64,000 nucleotides of DNA. Source: Pseudomonas fluorescens (GTDB lineage: Bacteria > Pseudomonadota > Gammaproteobacteria > Pseudomonadales > Pseudomonadaceae). This document shows, one piece after another, positions 8,625 through 17,250 of this stretch (position 1 is its first letter; each line of letters begins with the position of its first letter). The notes beneath the pieces are model-generated. The model was given only the letters and a program-made list of their open reading frames with translations. It had not been told where the DNA came from and made no database searches. Where the stretch lies: NCBI RefSeq assembly GCF_900215245.1, contig NZ_LT907842.1, positions 372,001 to 436,000 on the forward strand, in the 5' to 3' direction. Both the position numbers and the translations under genes were made by a program.

Positions 8625-8747
8625 TTAGCGGCGACGTGGACGGCGCTGCTCGTCATCCGTGCGAATCGGCACCGGTTGCAGCGGGGGCTCAATCAGGCCC
8701 AGCGCAACGCCGAGGTCATGGAGCCAGTTCTGGATTTTCTCTTTCAT
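8625..8747 (-). CDS. PA1414-like 40-residue protein; locus of the SicX-type low-oxygen sRNA
   Basis: A 41-codon frame from ATG at 8747, preceded by AAAGGGGGCAACC, which is a good ribosome binding site. The peptide starts MKEKIQNWLHDLGVALGLIE and ends in DDEQRRPRRR: an amphipathic helix, a proline-rich middle and a basic tail. Its place beside a LysR/MFS pair and near the gbu operon matches P. aeruginosa PA1414. From memory, that locus gives the Anr-controlled sRNA SicX. An ANR/FNR-type box upstream supports the same control here. Whether peptide, RNA or both are functional cannot be decided from sequence. Confidence 0.72.
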   Translation of the reverse strand: MKEKIQNWLHDLGVALGLIEPPLQPVPIRTDDEQRRPRRR

Positions 8748-8865
8748 GGTTGCCCCCTTTGCGGGTAATGCGGGTCGGCGGGAATTCTGTCGCCTTTTCC
8801 TACAGTGATAGTAGCTCTAAGTCCTACGTAATGCTTGAACGAAACCACAACGAACTATTACTGAA

Positions 8866-8879
8866 TTGATCCAAATCAG
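8866..8879 (-). promoter_or_regulatory. ANR/FNR-type binding site
   Basis: TTGAT-CCAA-ATCAG matches the ANR/FNR consensus TTGAT-N4-ATCAA at 9 of 10 defined positions. It lies 118 bp upstream of the PA1414-like ATG and just past the 3' end of the LysR gene, so the leftward mini-gene is the natural target. No strong -10 element could be placed with confidence. Confidence 0.6.
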
Positions 8880-8889
8880 TCCGGATCGT

Positions 8890-9783
8890 TCAGGCAATGG
8901 CGCGCGCGTCCTGCAAAAACCCGGTTTGACCTGCCTGTTGCAGGTCAATCCACGCATTGAGGTTAGCGCCGAGCATACCCTTTCGCCACATCAGCCAGGT
9001 GGTGGCAGTAGCAAAAGGCCCTGTCAGCGGATGAACGGACACGCTGTCCTTGCCTGGCAAGCTGTCGAGCATGGATTCGGACATCAATGCCACACCGGAG
9101 CCTGCGATCACACAGGCGAGCATGCCTTGGTAGGACTCGATCTCAATCGCCCTGCCCATGGCCACCCGCTCGTGGGAAAACCACGTCTCCAGGCGTGTGC
9201 GGTAGGCGCAACTGCGTCGGAAAGTGAACACCGAGCGGCCGGCAACATCCTGGGGCCCGCGTACCGGCGGATGATCGGCTTCGCAAATGATCACCAGGCG
9301 TTCTTCGCACAGCGGCACCCCGTCCAACGTGGCAATGGTCAGCGGCCCATCCACCAACGCCGCATCCAAGCGCCCGGTAATCAGGCCTTCCAGCAGTTCA
9401 CCACTGGGCGCCGACTGCACTTGCAGGTTCACCATGGGATAAGCCTTGTGATAGCGCGCCAGCAATTTTGGCAAATGAATGGCGGCGGTGCTGTACATGC
9501 TGCCCAACACAAAATCGCCGGCCGGCTGACCGCCTTGAACCGCGCCATGGGCCTCATCGTGCAGCGCGATCAGACGGGTGCTGTAGTCCAACAACACTTT
9601 GCCAGCCGGAGAAAGCTGCAACCGCTGACGCTCGCGAACAAACAGTTCCACACCGAGCTGCTCTTCCATTTGCTTGAGCCGCGTCGACAGGTTCGACGGC
9701 ACCCGGTGCAGGCGCTCGGCCGCACGGGTGATGGAGCCCTCTTCCGCCACGGCCTGGAAAATGCGCAATTGACTGAACTCCAT
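8890..9783 (-). CDS. LysR-family regulator, divergent from an MFS gene
   Basis: 297 residues with an N-terminal winged helix (MEFSQLRIFQAVAEEGSITRAAERLH) and a LysR effector domain. The ATG at 9783 is preferred because GGAGAAAGGT precedes it; a TTG four codons upstream has no site of its own. It is divergent from the YbfB/YjiJ-type MFS gene 103 bp away, which is its likely target. PA1413 is the positional counterpart. The effector is unknown. Confidence 0.85.
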   Translation of the reverse strand: MEFSQLRIFQAVAEEGSITRAAERLHRVPSNLSTRLKQMEEQLGVELFVRERQRLQLSPAGKVLLDYSTRLIALHDEAHGAVQGGQPAGDFVLGSMYSTAAIHLPKLLARYHKAYPMVNLQVQSAPSGELLEGLITGRLDAALVDGPLTIATLDGVPLCEERLVIICEADHPPVRGPQDVAGRSVFTFRRSCAYRTRLETWFSHERVAMGRAIEIESYQGMLACVIAGSGVALMSESMLDSLPGKDSVSVHPLTGPFATATTWLMWRKGMLGANLNAWIDLQQAGQTGFLQDARAIA

Positions 9784-9886
9784 ACCTTTCTCCAAAACTG
9801 AACAAGTTACTCACTATTATTCATTTTTACAGAAAGTCAATCCGCTTTAGCCTGAAGGTCTTCGCTTGCGTGCAGGAAACCTGAAC

Positions 9887-11107
9887 ATGTCACCGCTGAT
9901 TCGCTTACTCGCCAGCTTTATCGCCTTGATGATGGCCATGGGCATTGGCCGTTTCGCCCTCACCCCGCAAATGCCGCATTTACTCAGCGAGGGGCAGATC
10001 GACCTGACCGGCGCCGGGCTGATTGCTGCTGCCAACTACCTCGGCTACTTCGTCGGTGCGGTGGATTCGATGTTTGCCCGCAGCCATCATCATGTGCGCG
10101 GGCGCCTGTATGGCGGTCTGTGGTTGTGCGTACTGCTGACGCTGGCGTCGTATTGGGCGCAGGGGTTCTGGCCCCATCTGCTGCTGCGCTTCGGAACGGG
10201 CGTCGCGAGTGCCTGGGCGCTGGTGATGATTACCAGTTTAAGCCAGCCGCTGGCGATTGACGCCGGGCGCCCACGCCTGGGGGCCCTGGTGTTTGCCGGG
10301 CCGGGGATGGGGATTGTGCTGACCGGTATGCTGGCCCTGGGTTCGAACCTGCTGGGGCAAAGCTCTGCCACATTGTGGCTCGTCTATGGCGTGGTGGCAC
10401 TGGTCATGCTGCTGGCAATCCTGCCGTTCTTGCCTCAACCGACGACGACGGTTGCACCGACTTCCACCCGCACGGGCAGCAACGAAAGCATCGTGCATTT
10501 GTGCTGGATTTATTGCCTGTACGGTCTGGGCTACATCATCCCGGCGACCTTTCTGTCGCAGATGGCCAGCGCGCAATTCCAAGGGGCGTGGCAAGCCGAT
10601 CTGTTCTGGCCGTGCTTCGGCCTCGCTGCCGCAATCGGGGTCGTGGTGGTGAGCTTGCGCCGCCATCACCCACACACCACCCGTCGTTGGCTGATGACAA
10701 CCCTGTGGCTGCAAGCGGCCGGCGTGTTCGCCTGCTTACTCGGCAACGGCTGGGGCCTGGCCCTGGGGGTGTTGTTGTGCGGGACGCCGTTCCTGGCGTG
10801 CATGATGCTGGTGATGAAGCGTTTGCGGGACGTCGCGCCCCACGGCTACCCACGCAGCACCGGCTTGTTGACGGCGAGCTTCGCCATCGGCCAATTGGGC
10901 GGGCCGCTGCTGGCCTCGGTGAGCAGTCATCTGAGCGGCGGCCTGCAACCGGCCCTGGTGATTGCAGGTACAGGTCTGGTGGTGGCGGGCGCGGTGTTAC
11001 TGCGCCCTGCCACTGCTGTCAGCCAGCAACCATCGGCGCGGGTACGCGAACCTGTTCTCGCCGCGCCAGGATCAGGAAAAACAGCCCACCCAGAAAGCAA
11101 CCGGTAA
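9887..11107 (+). CDS. YbfB/YjiJ-family MFS transporter
   Basis: 406 residues and about 12 hydrophobic segments. The first (LIRLLASFIALMMAMGIGRFALTPQMPHLL) carries the G-I-G-R-F-A-x-T-P signature of the YbfB/YjiJ group. ATG at 9887 is preceded by AGGAAACCTGAAC. The last about 30 codons (SARVREPVLAAPGSGK...) run antisense through the 3' end of the NCS1 gene, an 89-bp convergent overlap. The substrate is unknown. The neighbouring LysR gene is its likely regulator. Confidence 0.82.
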   Translation: MSPLIRLLASFIALMMAMGIGRFALTPQMPHLLSEGQIDLTGAGLIAAANYLGYFVGAVDSMFARSHHHVRGRLYGGLWLCVLLTLASYWAQGFWPHLLLRFGTGVASAWALVMITSLSQPLAIDAGRPRLGALVFAGPGMGIVLTGMLALGSNLLGQSSATLWLVYGVVALVMLLAILPFLPQPTTTVAPTSTRTGSNESIVHLCWIYCLYGLGYIIPATFLSQMASAQFQGAWQADLFWPCFGLAAAIGVVVVSLRRHHPHTTRRWLMTTLWLQAAGVFACLLGNGWGLALGVLLCGTPFLACMMLVMKRLRDVAPHGYPRSTGLLTASFAIGQLGGPLLASVSSHLSGGLQPALVIAGTGLVVAGAVLLRPATAVSQQPSARVREPVLAAPGSGKTAHPESNR

Positions 11108-12461
11108 ACCAGGCAAAGTTGGCCATGCCCTGCAACGCCGGGGTGAAGGTGATCGCGACGCCCACCAGCGTCGCCGGTAGCAGCGCTTTGACCGCCGTCC
11201 AGTTCACGCCACCATCGAAGTAATAGCGCCCGCTCGGGCTGTCATCGAACAGCGCATCCACATCGATTTTCTGTTTTTTGACCCAATAGAAATCCACCAA
11301 CAGGATTCCGAACAGCGGCCCGATGAAGGCGGCGAGGATATCCAGGGTGTAGTGGATCATCAGCGGGTTGTTGAACAGGTTCCACGGTGTGATAAAGATC
11401 GAGGCCACTGCGGCGATCATGCCACCGGCACGCCAGCTGATTTTGCTCGGCGCGACGTTGGCGAAGTCAAACGCCGGTGACACGAAGTTGGCGACGATAT
11501 TGATGCCGATGGTCGCCGTCACAAAGGCAAAGGCACCGAGCAACACAGCCATGCTGTTGTCGATGCGCGAAACGGTGGCAATCGGGTCGTGCAGCATTTC
11601 GCCAAACACCGGCAAGGTGCCCGAAACGATCACGACCGTCACCAGCGAGAATGCCAGGAAGTTCACCGGCAACCCCCAGAAATTGCCGCGGCGCACGTCC
11701 TGCATGCTGCGGCAGTAGCGGCTGAAATCACCGAAATTCAGCGTAGGCCCGGAGAAGTAAGACACCACCAGCGCCGTCGCCACAATGACCTGGCCAACCG
11801 CCTGCCAGCCCGACAAGGATTTTTCCGCAAGGGTAAAGCTGATATTCGCCCAGCCCGCCTTCCACACAATCCAGCCGGCCAGGGCAAACATCACCGCATA
11901 GACCACCGGGCCCGCCCAGTCGATAAAACGGCGGATGGATTCCATGCCGGCCCAGAACACGGCAGCCTGCAACACCCATAAGCTGAGGAAACCAAACCAG
12001 CCCAAGTAGGACAAGCCTGCGAAATGCGGTTCTGCATACACCGCCATTTGAGGGAAGAAGCGCAGCACTACGATGATCAAGGCGCTCGACGCCAAGTACG
12101 TTTGAATCCCGTACCACGCCACCGCGATCAGACCGCGAATCACCGCCGGTATGTTTGCGCCGAACACACCAAAAGCCAGCCGGCAGATAACCGGGTATGG
12201 CACCGCAGCTTGCTGGCTCGGCTTGGCAACCAGGTTGGCGATCAATTGCACAATGCAAATACCCGCGAGCAAGGCGATCAGCACCTGCCAGCTGGCCAGC
12301 CCAAGGGCGAACAGGCTGGCGGCGAATACATAGCCGCCGACGCTGTGCACGTCGCTCATCCAAAAGGCGAAAATGTTGTACCACGTCCATTTTTGCGGCA
12401 GTGGGCCCAAGTCCTGGTTGTACAGGCGCGGGCTGTAGCCTTTGGGCAATTGTTCGGTCAT
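11019..12461 (-). CDS. NCS1-family nucleobase/hydantoin-type permease
   Basis: 480 residues with about 12 transmembrane segments. Typical NCS1 features are NQDLGPLPQKWTWYNIFAFWMSDVHSVGGY near the N-terminus and SGPTLNFGDFSRY in the middle. The start at 12461 follows GAGGAG by 8 nt; a longer upstream frame lacks a site. It probably carries out proton- or sodium-driven uptake of a nucleobase, allantoin or hydantoin. The substrate cannot be assigned and no catabolic enzyme lies nearby. Confidence 0.83.
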   Translation of the reverse strand: MTEQLPKGYSPRLYNQDLGPLPQKWTWYNIFAFWMSDVHSVGGYVFAASLFALGLASWQVLIALLAGICIVQLIANLVAKPSQQAAVPYPVICRLAFGVFGANIPAVIRGLIAVAWYGIQTYLASSALIIVVLRFFPQMAVYAEPHFAGLSYLGWFGFLSLWVLQAAVFWAGMESIRRFIDWAGPVVYAVMFALAGWIVWKAGWANISFTLAEKSLSGWQAVGQVIVATALVVSYFSGPTLNFGDFSRYCRSMQDVRRGNFWGLPVNFLAFSLVTVVIVSGTLPVFGEMLHDPIATVSRIDNSMAVLLGAFAFVTATIGINIVANFVSPAFDFANVAPSKISWRAGGMIAAVASIFITPWNLFNNPLMIHYTLDILAAFIGPLFGILLVDFYWVKKQKIDVDALFDDSPSGRYYFDGGVNWTAVKALLPATLVGVAITFTPALQGMANFAWFTGCFLGGLFFLILARREQVRVPAPMVAG

Positions 12462-12659
12462 CGCTTGGCTCCTCGAAATACCGGCCTGCGCTCCCGTAAC
12501 AGGGTGCATACGGGAGGCGGCATGGTTTGTATACGAGGCATTCAGCAGAATGCGTGCCAATGGCACACAATCCCCTTGAAACTATGTTCCAAAGGGCTTC
12601 ACAACCATTTAAAGACGGGGATTACGCTCAGCAACGGTGCACATGAATCCTGTACACAA

Positions 12660-13058
12660 TCAATCGCGCACCCGATGTGCACACAGATAGCCGACAGTGC
12701 AGCACGCGGCCGTCAGAAACGTACCCCAGGCCATGTCCATGATCGCCAGGCCTGCGGACCAGCCTTGCAACGTGGCCCAATTGCTCAAATCGTAGGTGCC
12801 ATAGGCGACCAACCCCAGTAAGGCACCGAGGCGCGCAGCACGCTGCCAACTGCCGCTTGGCAGGACGACAAACACCACGCAACCGCTGACATAAAGCAGA
12901 TAGAACAACACGGCGGGCAACAGACGGGGCTGATCAAGCATCAGCGAACCCAGCAGGGACTTGTAGGTCGGGCCCATGAGGACGCCGAGCCAGAGGCCGT
13001 CGAGCACCAGGAAAGCCAGCAAGGTGCCGAGATAGGCGAACAACGATTTTTTGGACAT
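12660..13058 (-). CDS. DUF2177 membrane protein
   Basis: 132 residues with four predicted transmembrane segments. The family feature GALLGLVAYGTYDLSNWATLQGWS sits in the third quarter. These are small inner-membrane proteins of unknown function. The gene stands alone, with a short inverted repeat just upstream. Confidence 0.82.
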   Translation of the reverse strand: MSKKSLFAYLGTLLAFLVLDGLWLGVLMGPTYKSLLGSLMLDQPRLLPAVLFYLLYVSGCVVFVVLPSGSWQRAARLGALLGLVAYGTYDLSNWATLQGWSAGLAIMDMAWGTFLTAACCTVGYLCAHRVRD

Positions 13059-13070
13059 TCACACCACCTC

Positions 13071-13094
13071 TGCAGGAGCACATTTGCTCCTACA
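13071..13094. repeat. Short inverted repeat between DUF2177 and cvfB
   Basis: TGCAGGAGCA and TGCTCCTACA pair at 9 of 10 positions around a 4-nt loop. It resembles the short intergenic palindromes common in fluorescent pseudomonads. It lies between the DUF2177 start and the cvfB stop on the same strand. Confidence 0.55.
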
Positions 13095-13110
13095 GAAGAG
13101 CAAACCACCT

Positions 13111-13947
13111 TTAGCTTAGTTCAATGCGATCGGCATGAATCACGATCTGACCCTGCTTGTAGAGCGCACCAATGGCCTTCTTGAAGTTGCCTTTGCTGAC
13201 GCCGAACAAGTTGCTGATCACCGCCGGGTCGCTTTTATCGCTGACCGGCAAGGTGCCGTTGTTTTCACGCAATTTGGCGAGGATCTTCGAGTTCAGGCTG
13301 GAGGCGGCTTCCTGGCCGACCGGCTGCAGACTCAGGCTGATGTTGCCATCGGCACGAATCTCTTTGATAAAGCCTTTCTCTTCCTTGCCCGGGCGCAGGA
13401 ACTTGAACACTTCGTTCTTGTGGATCAGGCCCCAGTGCTTGTTGTTGATGATCGCCTTGAAGCCCATGTCCGTGGCTTCAGCCACCAGCAGGTCGACTTC
13501 CTGGCCTACCTCGTAGTGGGCAGGCGTCTTGTCCAGGTAGCGGTCCAGCCGCGCAGTGGCGGTAATGCGCTTGGTGTGCTTGTCGAGGTAGACATGCACG
13601 ACACAGTATTCCCCGGCGGTCAGCTGACGCTTTTCTTCCGAATACGGCAGCAATAGGTCCTTGGGCAAACCCCAGTCAAGGAATACGCCGATACTGTTGA
13701 CTTCCACTACTTTCAAACTGGCAAATTCGCCGACTTGAACTTTCGGCTTCTCAGTCGTCGCGATAAGTTTGTCATCGCTGTCCAGATAAATGAAAACGTT
13801 AAGCCAGTCTTCATCTTCACTGGGAATATCTTTTGGGATATACCGATTGGGCAAGAGGATTTCGCCATCTTGCGCACCGTCCAGGTACAAACCAAAGTTA
13901 GTGTGTTTAACCACTTGCAAGCTGTTGTAGCGCCCGACTAAAGCCAT
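13111..13947 (-). CDS. cvfB: S1-type RNA-binding regulator CvfB (YitL) family
   Basis: 278 residues. Successive S1-like OB domains fill the first 210 residues (FGLYLDGAQDGEILLP, then GVFLDWGLPKDLLLP, then GFKAIINNKHWGLIHKNEV), followed by a C-terminal winged helix (SDPAVISNLFGVSKGNFKKAIGALYKQGQI). This is the CvfB layout, an RNA-binding protein first linked to virulence-factor control in Staphylococcus. Start: ATG at 13947 is favoured by family length, but a TTG two codons upstream sits better after GAGGG. Function in Pseudomonas is not established from the sequence. Confidence 0.82.
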   Translation of the reverse strand: MALVGRYNSLQVVKHTNFGLYLDGAQDGEILLPNRYIPKDIPSEDEDWLNVFIYLDSDDKLIATTEKPKVQVGEFASLKVVEVNSIGVFLDWGLPKDLLLPYSEEKRQLTAGEYCVVHVYLDKHTKRITATARLDRYLDKTPAHYEVGQEVDLLVAEATDMGFKAIINNKHWGLIHKNEVFKFLRPGKEEKGFIKEIRADGNISLSLQPVGQEAASSLNSKILAKLRENNGTLPVSDKSDPAVISNLFGVSKGNFKKAIGALYKQGQIVIHADRIELS

Positions 13948-14269
13948 TTCCAAATACCCTCGTTACGTGGGCAGCATTCTACCCGAGTTGCGCTCGGCAC
14001 GCGCGCCCGCCTGAAAAATCAAGGGCTGGCGTGGCGTTTTACTGGCAGCGCTCCGCTCGTCAGATCAGTCAATTCAATTTTACCGGCGACGAGTGCCCAT
14101 CCGCCCTATGGTTTCCAGTTAAAACAGTAAGTTAGCGGGTTATTTCAACGCCCAACTTCGGCTGAATATGAGCGCCTCGCTTATTCCCGGGGGATATTTA
14201 CCAAGCAATTGTCAAGTATTTCCTGTACGATGCCTGGCCAAGTTAATTTTCTACAGGTTAGTGGCCGCC
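13948..14269. other. Intergenic region between cvfB and the 59-residue gene
   Basis: About 320 bp separating divergent genes. No coding frame with support and no clear hairpin terminator. It should hold the promoters of cvfB and of the downstream small gene. Confidence 0.5.
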
Positions 14270-14449
14270 ATGCGCGTAAAAGCATCCAACAGCAAAGCAA
14301 AGCCAGCTCCAGCCGTTGAAACCAGCGAATCGATCAACAGCCAGATTGCTGCGTTCCTCAAGTCCGGCGGCGAAATCCAGCAAATTGCCAAGGGCGTGAG
14401 CGGCCAGACTTTCGGCCCGTCCAAGCAGATCAGCCTGGGCAAGAAGTAA
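14270..14449 (+). CDS. Small conserved-looking protein of unknown function
   Basis: 59 residues: a Ser/Lys/Ala-rich N-terminus, then SINSQIAAFLKSGGEIQQIAKGVSGQT, then GPSKQISLGKK. The F-L-K-S-G-G-E-I-Q-Q-I-x-x-G-x-S motif recurs in small Pseudomonas proteins, which suggests a real gene. The ATG at 14270 has only a weak AGG upstream; GTG at 14261 is an alternative. No function can be assigned. Confidence 0.65.
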   Translation: MRVKASNSKAKPAPAVETSESINSQIAAFLKSGGEIQQIAKGVSGQTFGPSKQISLGKK

Positions 14450-14657
14450 CACCCGCGCATTACACCTGGTCCCTAAGCGTCTTGTCTTCAAGGCGCTAGG
14501 ACTAGAGCCCGAGACACCCTCTCTGCATCACACAGTATTGCGCTAATCGACGAACGGGGCTCACCGCCCAGCTTTCGCCGGTATGCTTGCACACGTCTAG
14601 TACGGGCATCTGCCCGATTCCCCCTGTCACTGCTCCTCGCTTTTCATGGAGTGAAGC

Positions 14658-15380
14658 TTGCTCAAGCCCTGCTTTTTTCTGATCGTTGCCCTTGCGGCCA
14701 GCCCCCTTGCGCAGGCGCAGATATTTCAGCGCGAACTAGGCGATTTCGACCTGAAATTGGGCACCACGCCAAGTCGCAGCATGGCTCAGGGCCTGGTCAA
14801 ACCCACCTCGCCCGGTAGCGATTCGTTCCACGGCGGGCTGGACCTGAGCCACGACAGCGGTCTGTATTTCGGCCAATTTTCACCGAACATGGGGCTTTCA
14901 TCCGCCAACAACCTCGAAGTCGATTCCTATCTGGGCTTCAAACATCCCTTCGACCAAACCCTGGGCTACGAAGTGGGCATGATCCACTACAGCTACCCCA
15001 AGCTCAGCCCTCTGGACAGCCAGGAGTTCTATGGCGGCCTGAACCTGCTGGGCAATCGCTTCGGCGTCTCCTTCAGCAACGACCCGGATCGCCAGGACAG
15101 CACGCTCTTTGCCGACCTGGGCGGCACGCAACCGTTCGGCATCGGCGTCAGCATGAAGTACACCACTCATCAACTGGGCACCCCGGCCTCGGTGGAAAGC
15201 GGTTCCATCAGCAGCTTCAGCGACTGGTCGGTACAGTTCTCCCGCGCCTGGAAAGGCGTCGACCTGGACCTGATCTACAGCGACTCCAGCCTCAGCGGTG
15301 GGAGCTGCTCAGCCTACTCAGGACATAATTCGCAATGCGATGGGCTGTTGACCTTGAAGGCCGCGCGGTCGTTTTATTGA
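14658..15380 (+). CDS. TorF-type putative outer-membrane porin (TIGR02001-like)
   Basis: 240 residues with a signal peptide (MLKPCFFLIVALAASPLAQAQ). The mature part is rich in alternating beta strands and aromatic girdles, with a Y-L-G-F-K-H repeat pattern and C-terminal F-Y as in outer-membrane barrels. The pattern (SDSFHGGLDLSHDSGLYFGQFSPN) fits the TorF/TIGR02001 group. The start is TTG at 14658 with GGAG 6 nt before it. The substrate is unknown. The next gene, a lipoprotein, begins 66 bp later. Confidence 0.7.
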   Translation: MLKPCFFLIVALAASPLAQAQIFQRELGDFDLKLGTTPSRSMAQGLVKPTSPGSDSFHGGLDLSHDSGLYFGQFSPNMGLSSANNLEVDSYLGFKHPFDQTLGYEVGMIHYSYPKLSPLDSQEFYGGLNLLGNRFGVSFSNDPDRQDSTLFADLGGTQPFGIGVSMKYTTHQLGTPASVESGSISSFSDWSVQFSRAWKGVDLDLIYSDSSLSGGSCSAYSGHNSQCDGLLTLKAARSFY

Positions 15381-15446
15381 TGGGCTGAACTGTCGCGCCC
15401 AGCGCAGGTTCACATGCATGAACCCCATCTGCACAAGGACCTGCCC

Positions 15447-16316
15447 ATGCTGCGTCGGCTCAAACTTCTGGTGGTACTGCTGACCTTGAGCCTGGTACTC
15501 GCCGGCTGCAATCGTGTTGGCCTCGCCTACCGAAACCTGGACGTGATTATCCCCTGGACCCTCAGCGACTACCTGGACATGAATGCCGGGCAGAAGAGCT
15601 GGTTCAACGACACCCTCAAGCAACACCTGGCCTGGCACTGCACCACGCAATTGCCAGGCTACCTGGATTGGCTTGATCGCCTGCAACAGATGGTCGACAA
15701 CAACCAGGTCACCGATGCCGCGCTGCAGGCCCGCACCGTCGAAGCCAAGCAGGCGATTGCCGAGGTGGCGCAAGAAATCACACCGTCGGCCATCCAATTG
15801 CTTCAAGGCCTGAATGATCAGCAGGTCAAGGACATGAGCGACGCCCTCGCCAAAGACCTGCGTAAGCGCCAGGAGGAATACCTTAAGCCGCCACTGGAAC
15901 AGCAGATCAAAGAGCGCGCCAGACGCATGAGCAAGCGTCTGGACGCCTGGATGGGCCCGCTCAGTGCGAGCCAGCAGAGTCGAGTCACCGCCTGGTCCAT
16001 TAGCCTCGGCGAGCAAAACGAGCAGTGGATCGGCAACCGCGCCCGTTGGCAGGCGCAATTTATCGCCGCGGTGCAACAGCGTCAGAGCGCGGACTTCCCA
16101 CAGAAGATGCAGCAGCTATTGATGGCTCGAGAAAGCCTGTGGACCTCGCAATACAAGGTCGCCTATGCCCAGACGGAAACGGCGGCGCGCAGCCTGATTG
16201 TCGACCTAATGGCCGAAAGCACGGTGCAGCAGCGCATTAAGCTGACGCAGAAGATTGAGGGTGTGCGTAGCGATTTCAAGGCACTTAAATGCCTAAAGGC
16301 CGTCGGCAATACCTGA
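15447..16316 (+). CDS. DUF6279-type lipoprotein
   Basis: 289 residues. The start at 15447 follows AAGGACCTGCCC and places the lipobox LAGC at the end of a clear signal peptide (MLRRLKLLVVLLTLSLVLAGC). The mature protein is largely helical and charged, with GLAYRNLDVIIPWTLSDYLDMN near the N-terminus. It is predicted to be lipid-anchored in the envelope. The function is unknown. A perfect REP hairpin follows. Confidence 0.8.
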   Translation: MLRRLKLLVVLLTLSLVLAGCNRVGLAYRNLDVIIPWTLSDYLDMNAGQKSWFNDTLKQHLAWHCTTQLPGYLDWLDRLQQMVDNNQVTDAALQARTVEAKQAIAEVAQEITPSAIQLLQGLNDQQVKDMSDALAKDLRKRQEEYLKPPLEQQIKERARRMSKRLDAWMGPLSASQQSRVTAWSISLGEQNEQWIGNRARWQAQFIAAVQQRQSADFPQKMQQLLMARESLWTSQYKVAYAQTETAARSLIVDLMAESTVQQRIKLTQKIEGVRSDFKALKCLKAVGNT

Positions 16317-16332
16317 TCTGCATGCAACCCAA

Positions 16333-16360
16333 TGTGGGAGCGGGCTTGCCCGCTCCCACA
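16333..16360. repeat. REP hairpin
   Basis: TGTGGGAGCGGGC-TT-GCCCGCTCCCACA is a perfect 13-bp inverted repeat with a 2-nt loop, 16 bp after the lipoprotein stop. It may also stop or stabilise transcripts from both sides. Confidence 0.8.
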
Positions 16361-16382
16361 GGGTCATACAGCGCCTGTTAAA

Positions 16383-16772
16383 TCAGGCAATCTGCGCCTT
16401 TGAGGCCACTTCATCAAACGTGGCCGGCTCCAACGCATCGGCCTGATCATCCAGCACCTGGCGCGGGTGATCGTTGCCCGGTATGGAGCTGTCAATCAAC
16501 GCCAGCAGCTGTGCGCCGCGAGCGGTCAAGATGAAGTTTTCACCATTGCCGCCCTCCTCCTCCGGCCGCGATTCAATAAACCCACGCTTGAACAGCAGCG
16601 CTTCGTAATCGGCAGCGATCTTTTTCAGCGTGTCCAGATTGCCGGTGGACTCGCCCGCCGTGGCCTTTTCGGCCGCTTCCTGCTCGGCGTATTTACGCGG
16701 TGCAAAGCTGCCCTCGCCATTCTGCACTTCATGCAGCAGACGCTCGATCAAATCCCAGTTGTAAGTCGTCAT
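16383..16772 (-). CDS. Hypothetical protein, DUF2513-like
   Basis: 129 residues starting MTTYNWDLIERLLHEVQNGEG. The ATG at 16772 is preceded by the strong site AGGAGGAATCAGG. The sequence suggests a winged-helix-like core (LKKIAADYEALLFKRGFIESRP followed by FILTARGAQLLALI), as in DUF2513 proteins. No partner gene. The function is unknown and the family match is tentative. Confidence 0.7.
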   Translation of the reverse strand: MTTYNWDLIERLLHEVQNGEGSFAPRKYAEQEAAEKATAGESTGNLDTLKKIAADYEALLFKRGFIESRPEEEGGNGENFILTARGAQLLALIDSSIPGNDHPRQVLDDQADALEPATFDEVASKAQIA

Positions 16773-16927
16773 CCTGATTCCTCCTGCAGGCCGTTGGAAA
16801 AGCAGCCCGTCTAAAGGTGTGACAGGCCCCGTCACTGGCCGTTCAGCCGAATGGACGGGCGTTATTTCTCTGAACTTTCCAGACGTTCGCCCCCTCAACT
16901 GAACATCACTGCCAAGGACGTCCGACC

Positions 16928-17203
16928 ATGAATACCCTGAAGAACCTGGCCCTGGCCGCCACGTTGATGACCGCCCTGCCCGTCTGGGCGTGCACACCCG
17001 AAGAAGCCACGGCGAAACGCGAACAACTGGCCCAGGAAGTGACCAAGCTCACCAAGCAAAACCCCACCAAGGCCAAAGAAATAAATGCTGAGCTGCAGAA
17101 AATGGACATGGACACAGCAGCTGCCGATCTACCCGACAAATGCCAATTGATCGATCAACGCCTGAAAGACCTCGCTAAAGCCGCTGCCGAGACCAAAAAC
17201 TGA
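16928..17203 (+). CDS. Small periplasmic protein
   Basis: 91 residues with a signal peptide (cleavage probably after PVWA), then a Lys/Glu/Ala-rich helical mature part with two cysteines (one just after cleavage, one in LPDKCQLID) that could form a disulfide. AAGGA precedes the ATG. It is followed by a strong terminator. The function is unknown. Confidence 0.75.
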   Translation: MNTLKNLALAATLMTALPVWACTPEEATAKREQLAQEVTKLTKQNPTKAKEINAELQKMDMDTAAADLPDKCQLIDQRLKDLAKAAAETKN

Positions 17204-17211
17204 CGCAAAAA

Positions 17212-17236
17212 AAACCGGACATCGTCCGGTTTTTTT
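17212..17236. terminator. Bidirectional intrinsic terminator
   Basis: AAACCGGAC (17212-17220) and GTCCGGTTT (17224-17232) form a 9-bp stem with a 3-nt loop, flanked by A residues on the left and T residues on the right. It sits between two converging genes and can serve both. Confidence 0.85.
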
Positions 17237-17250
17237 ATAGCAGCGCAGCC

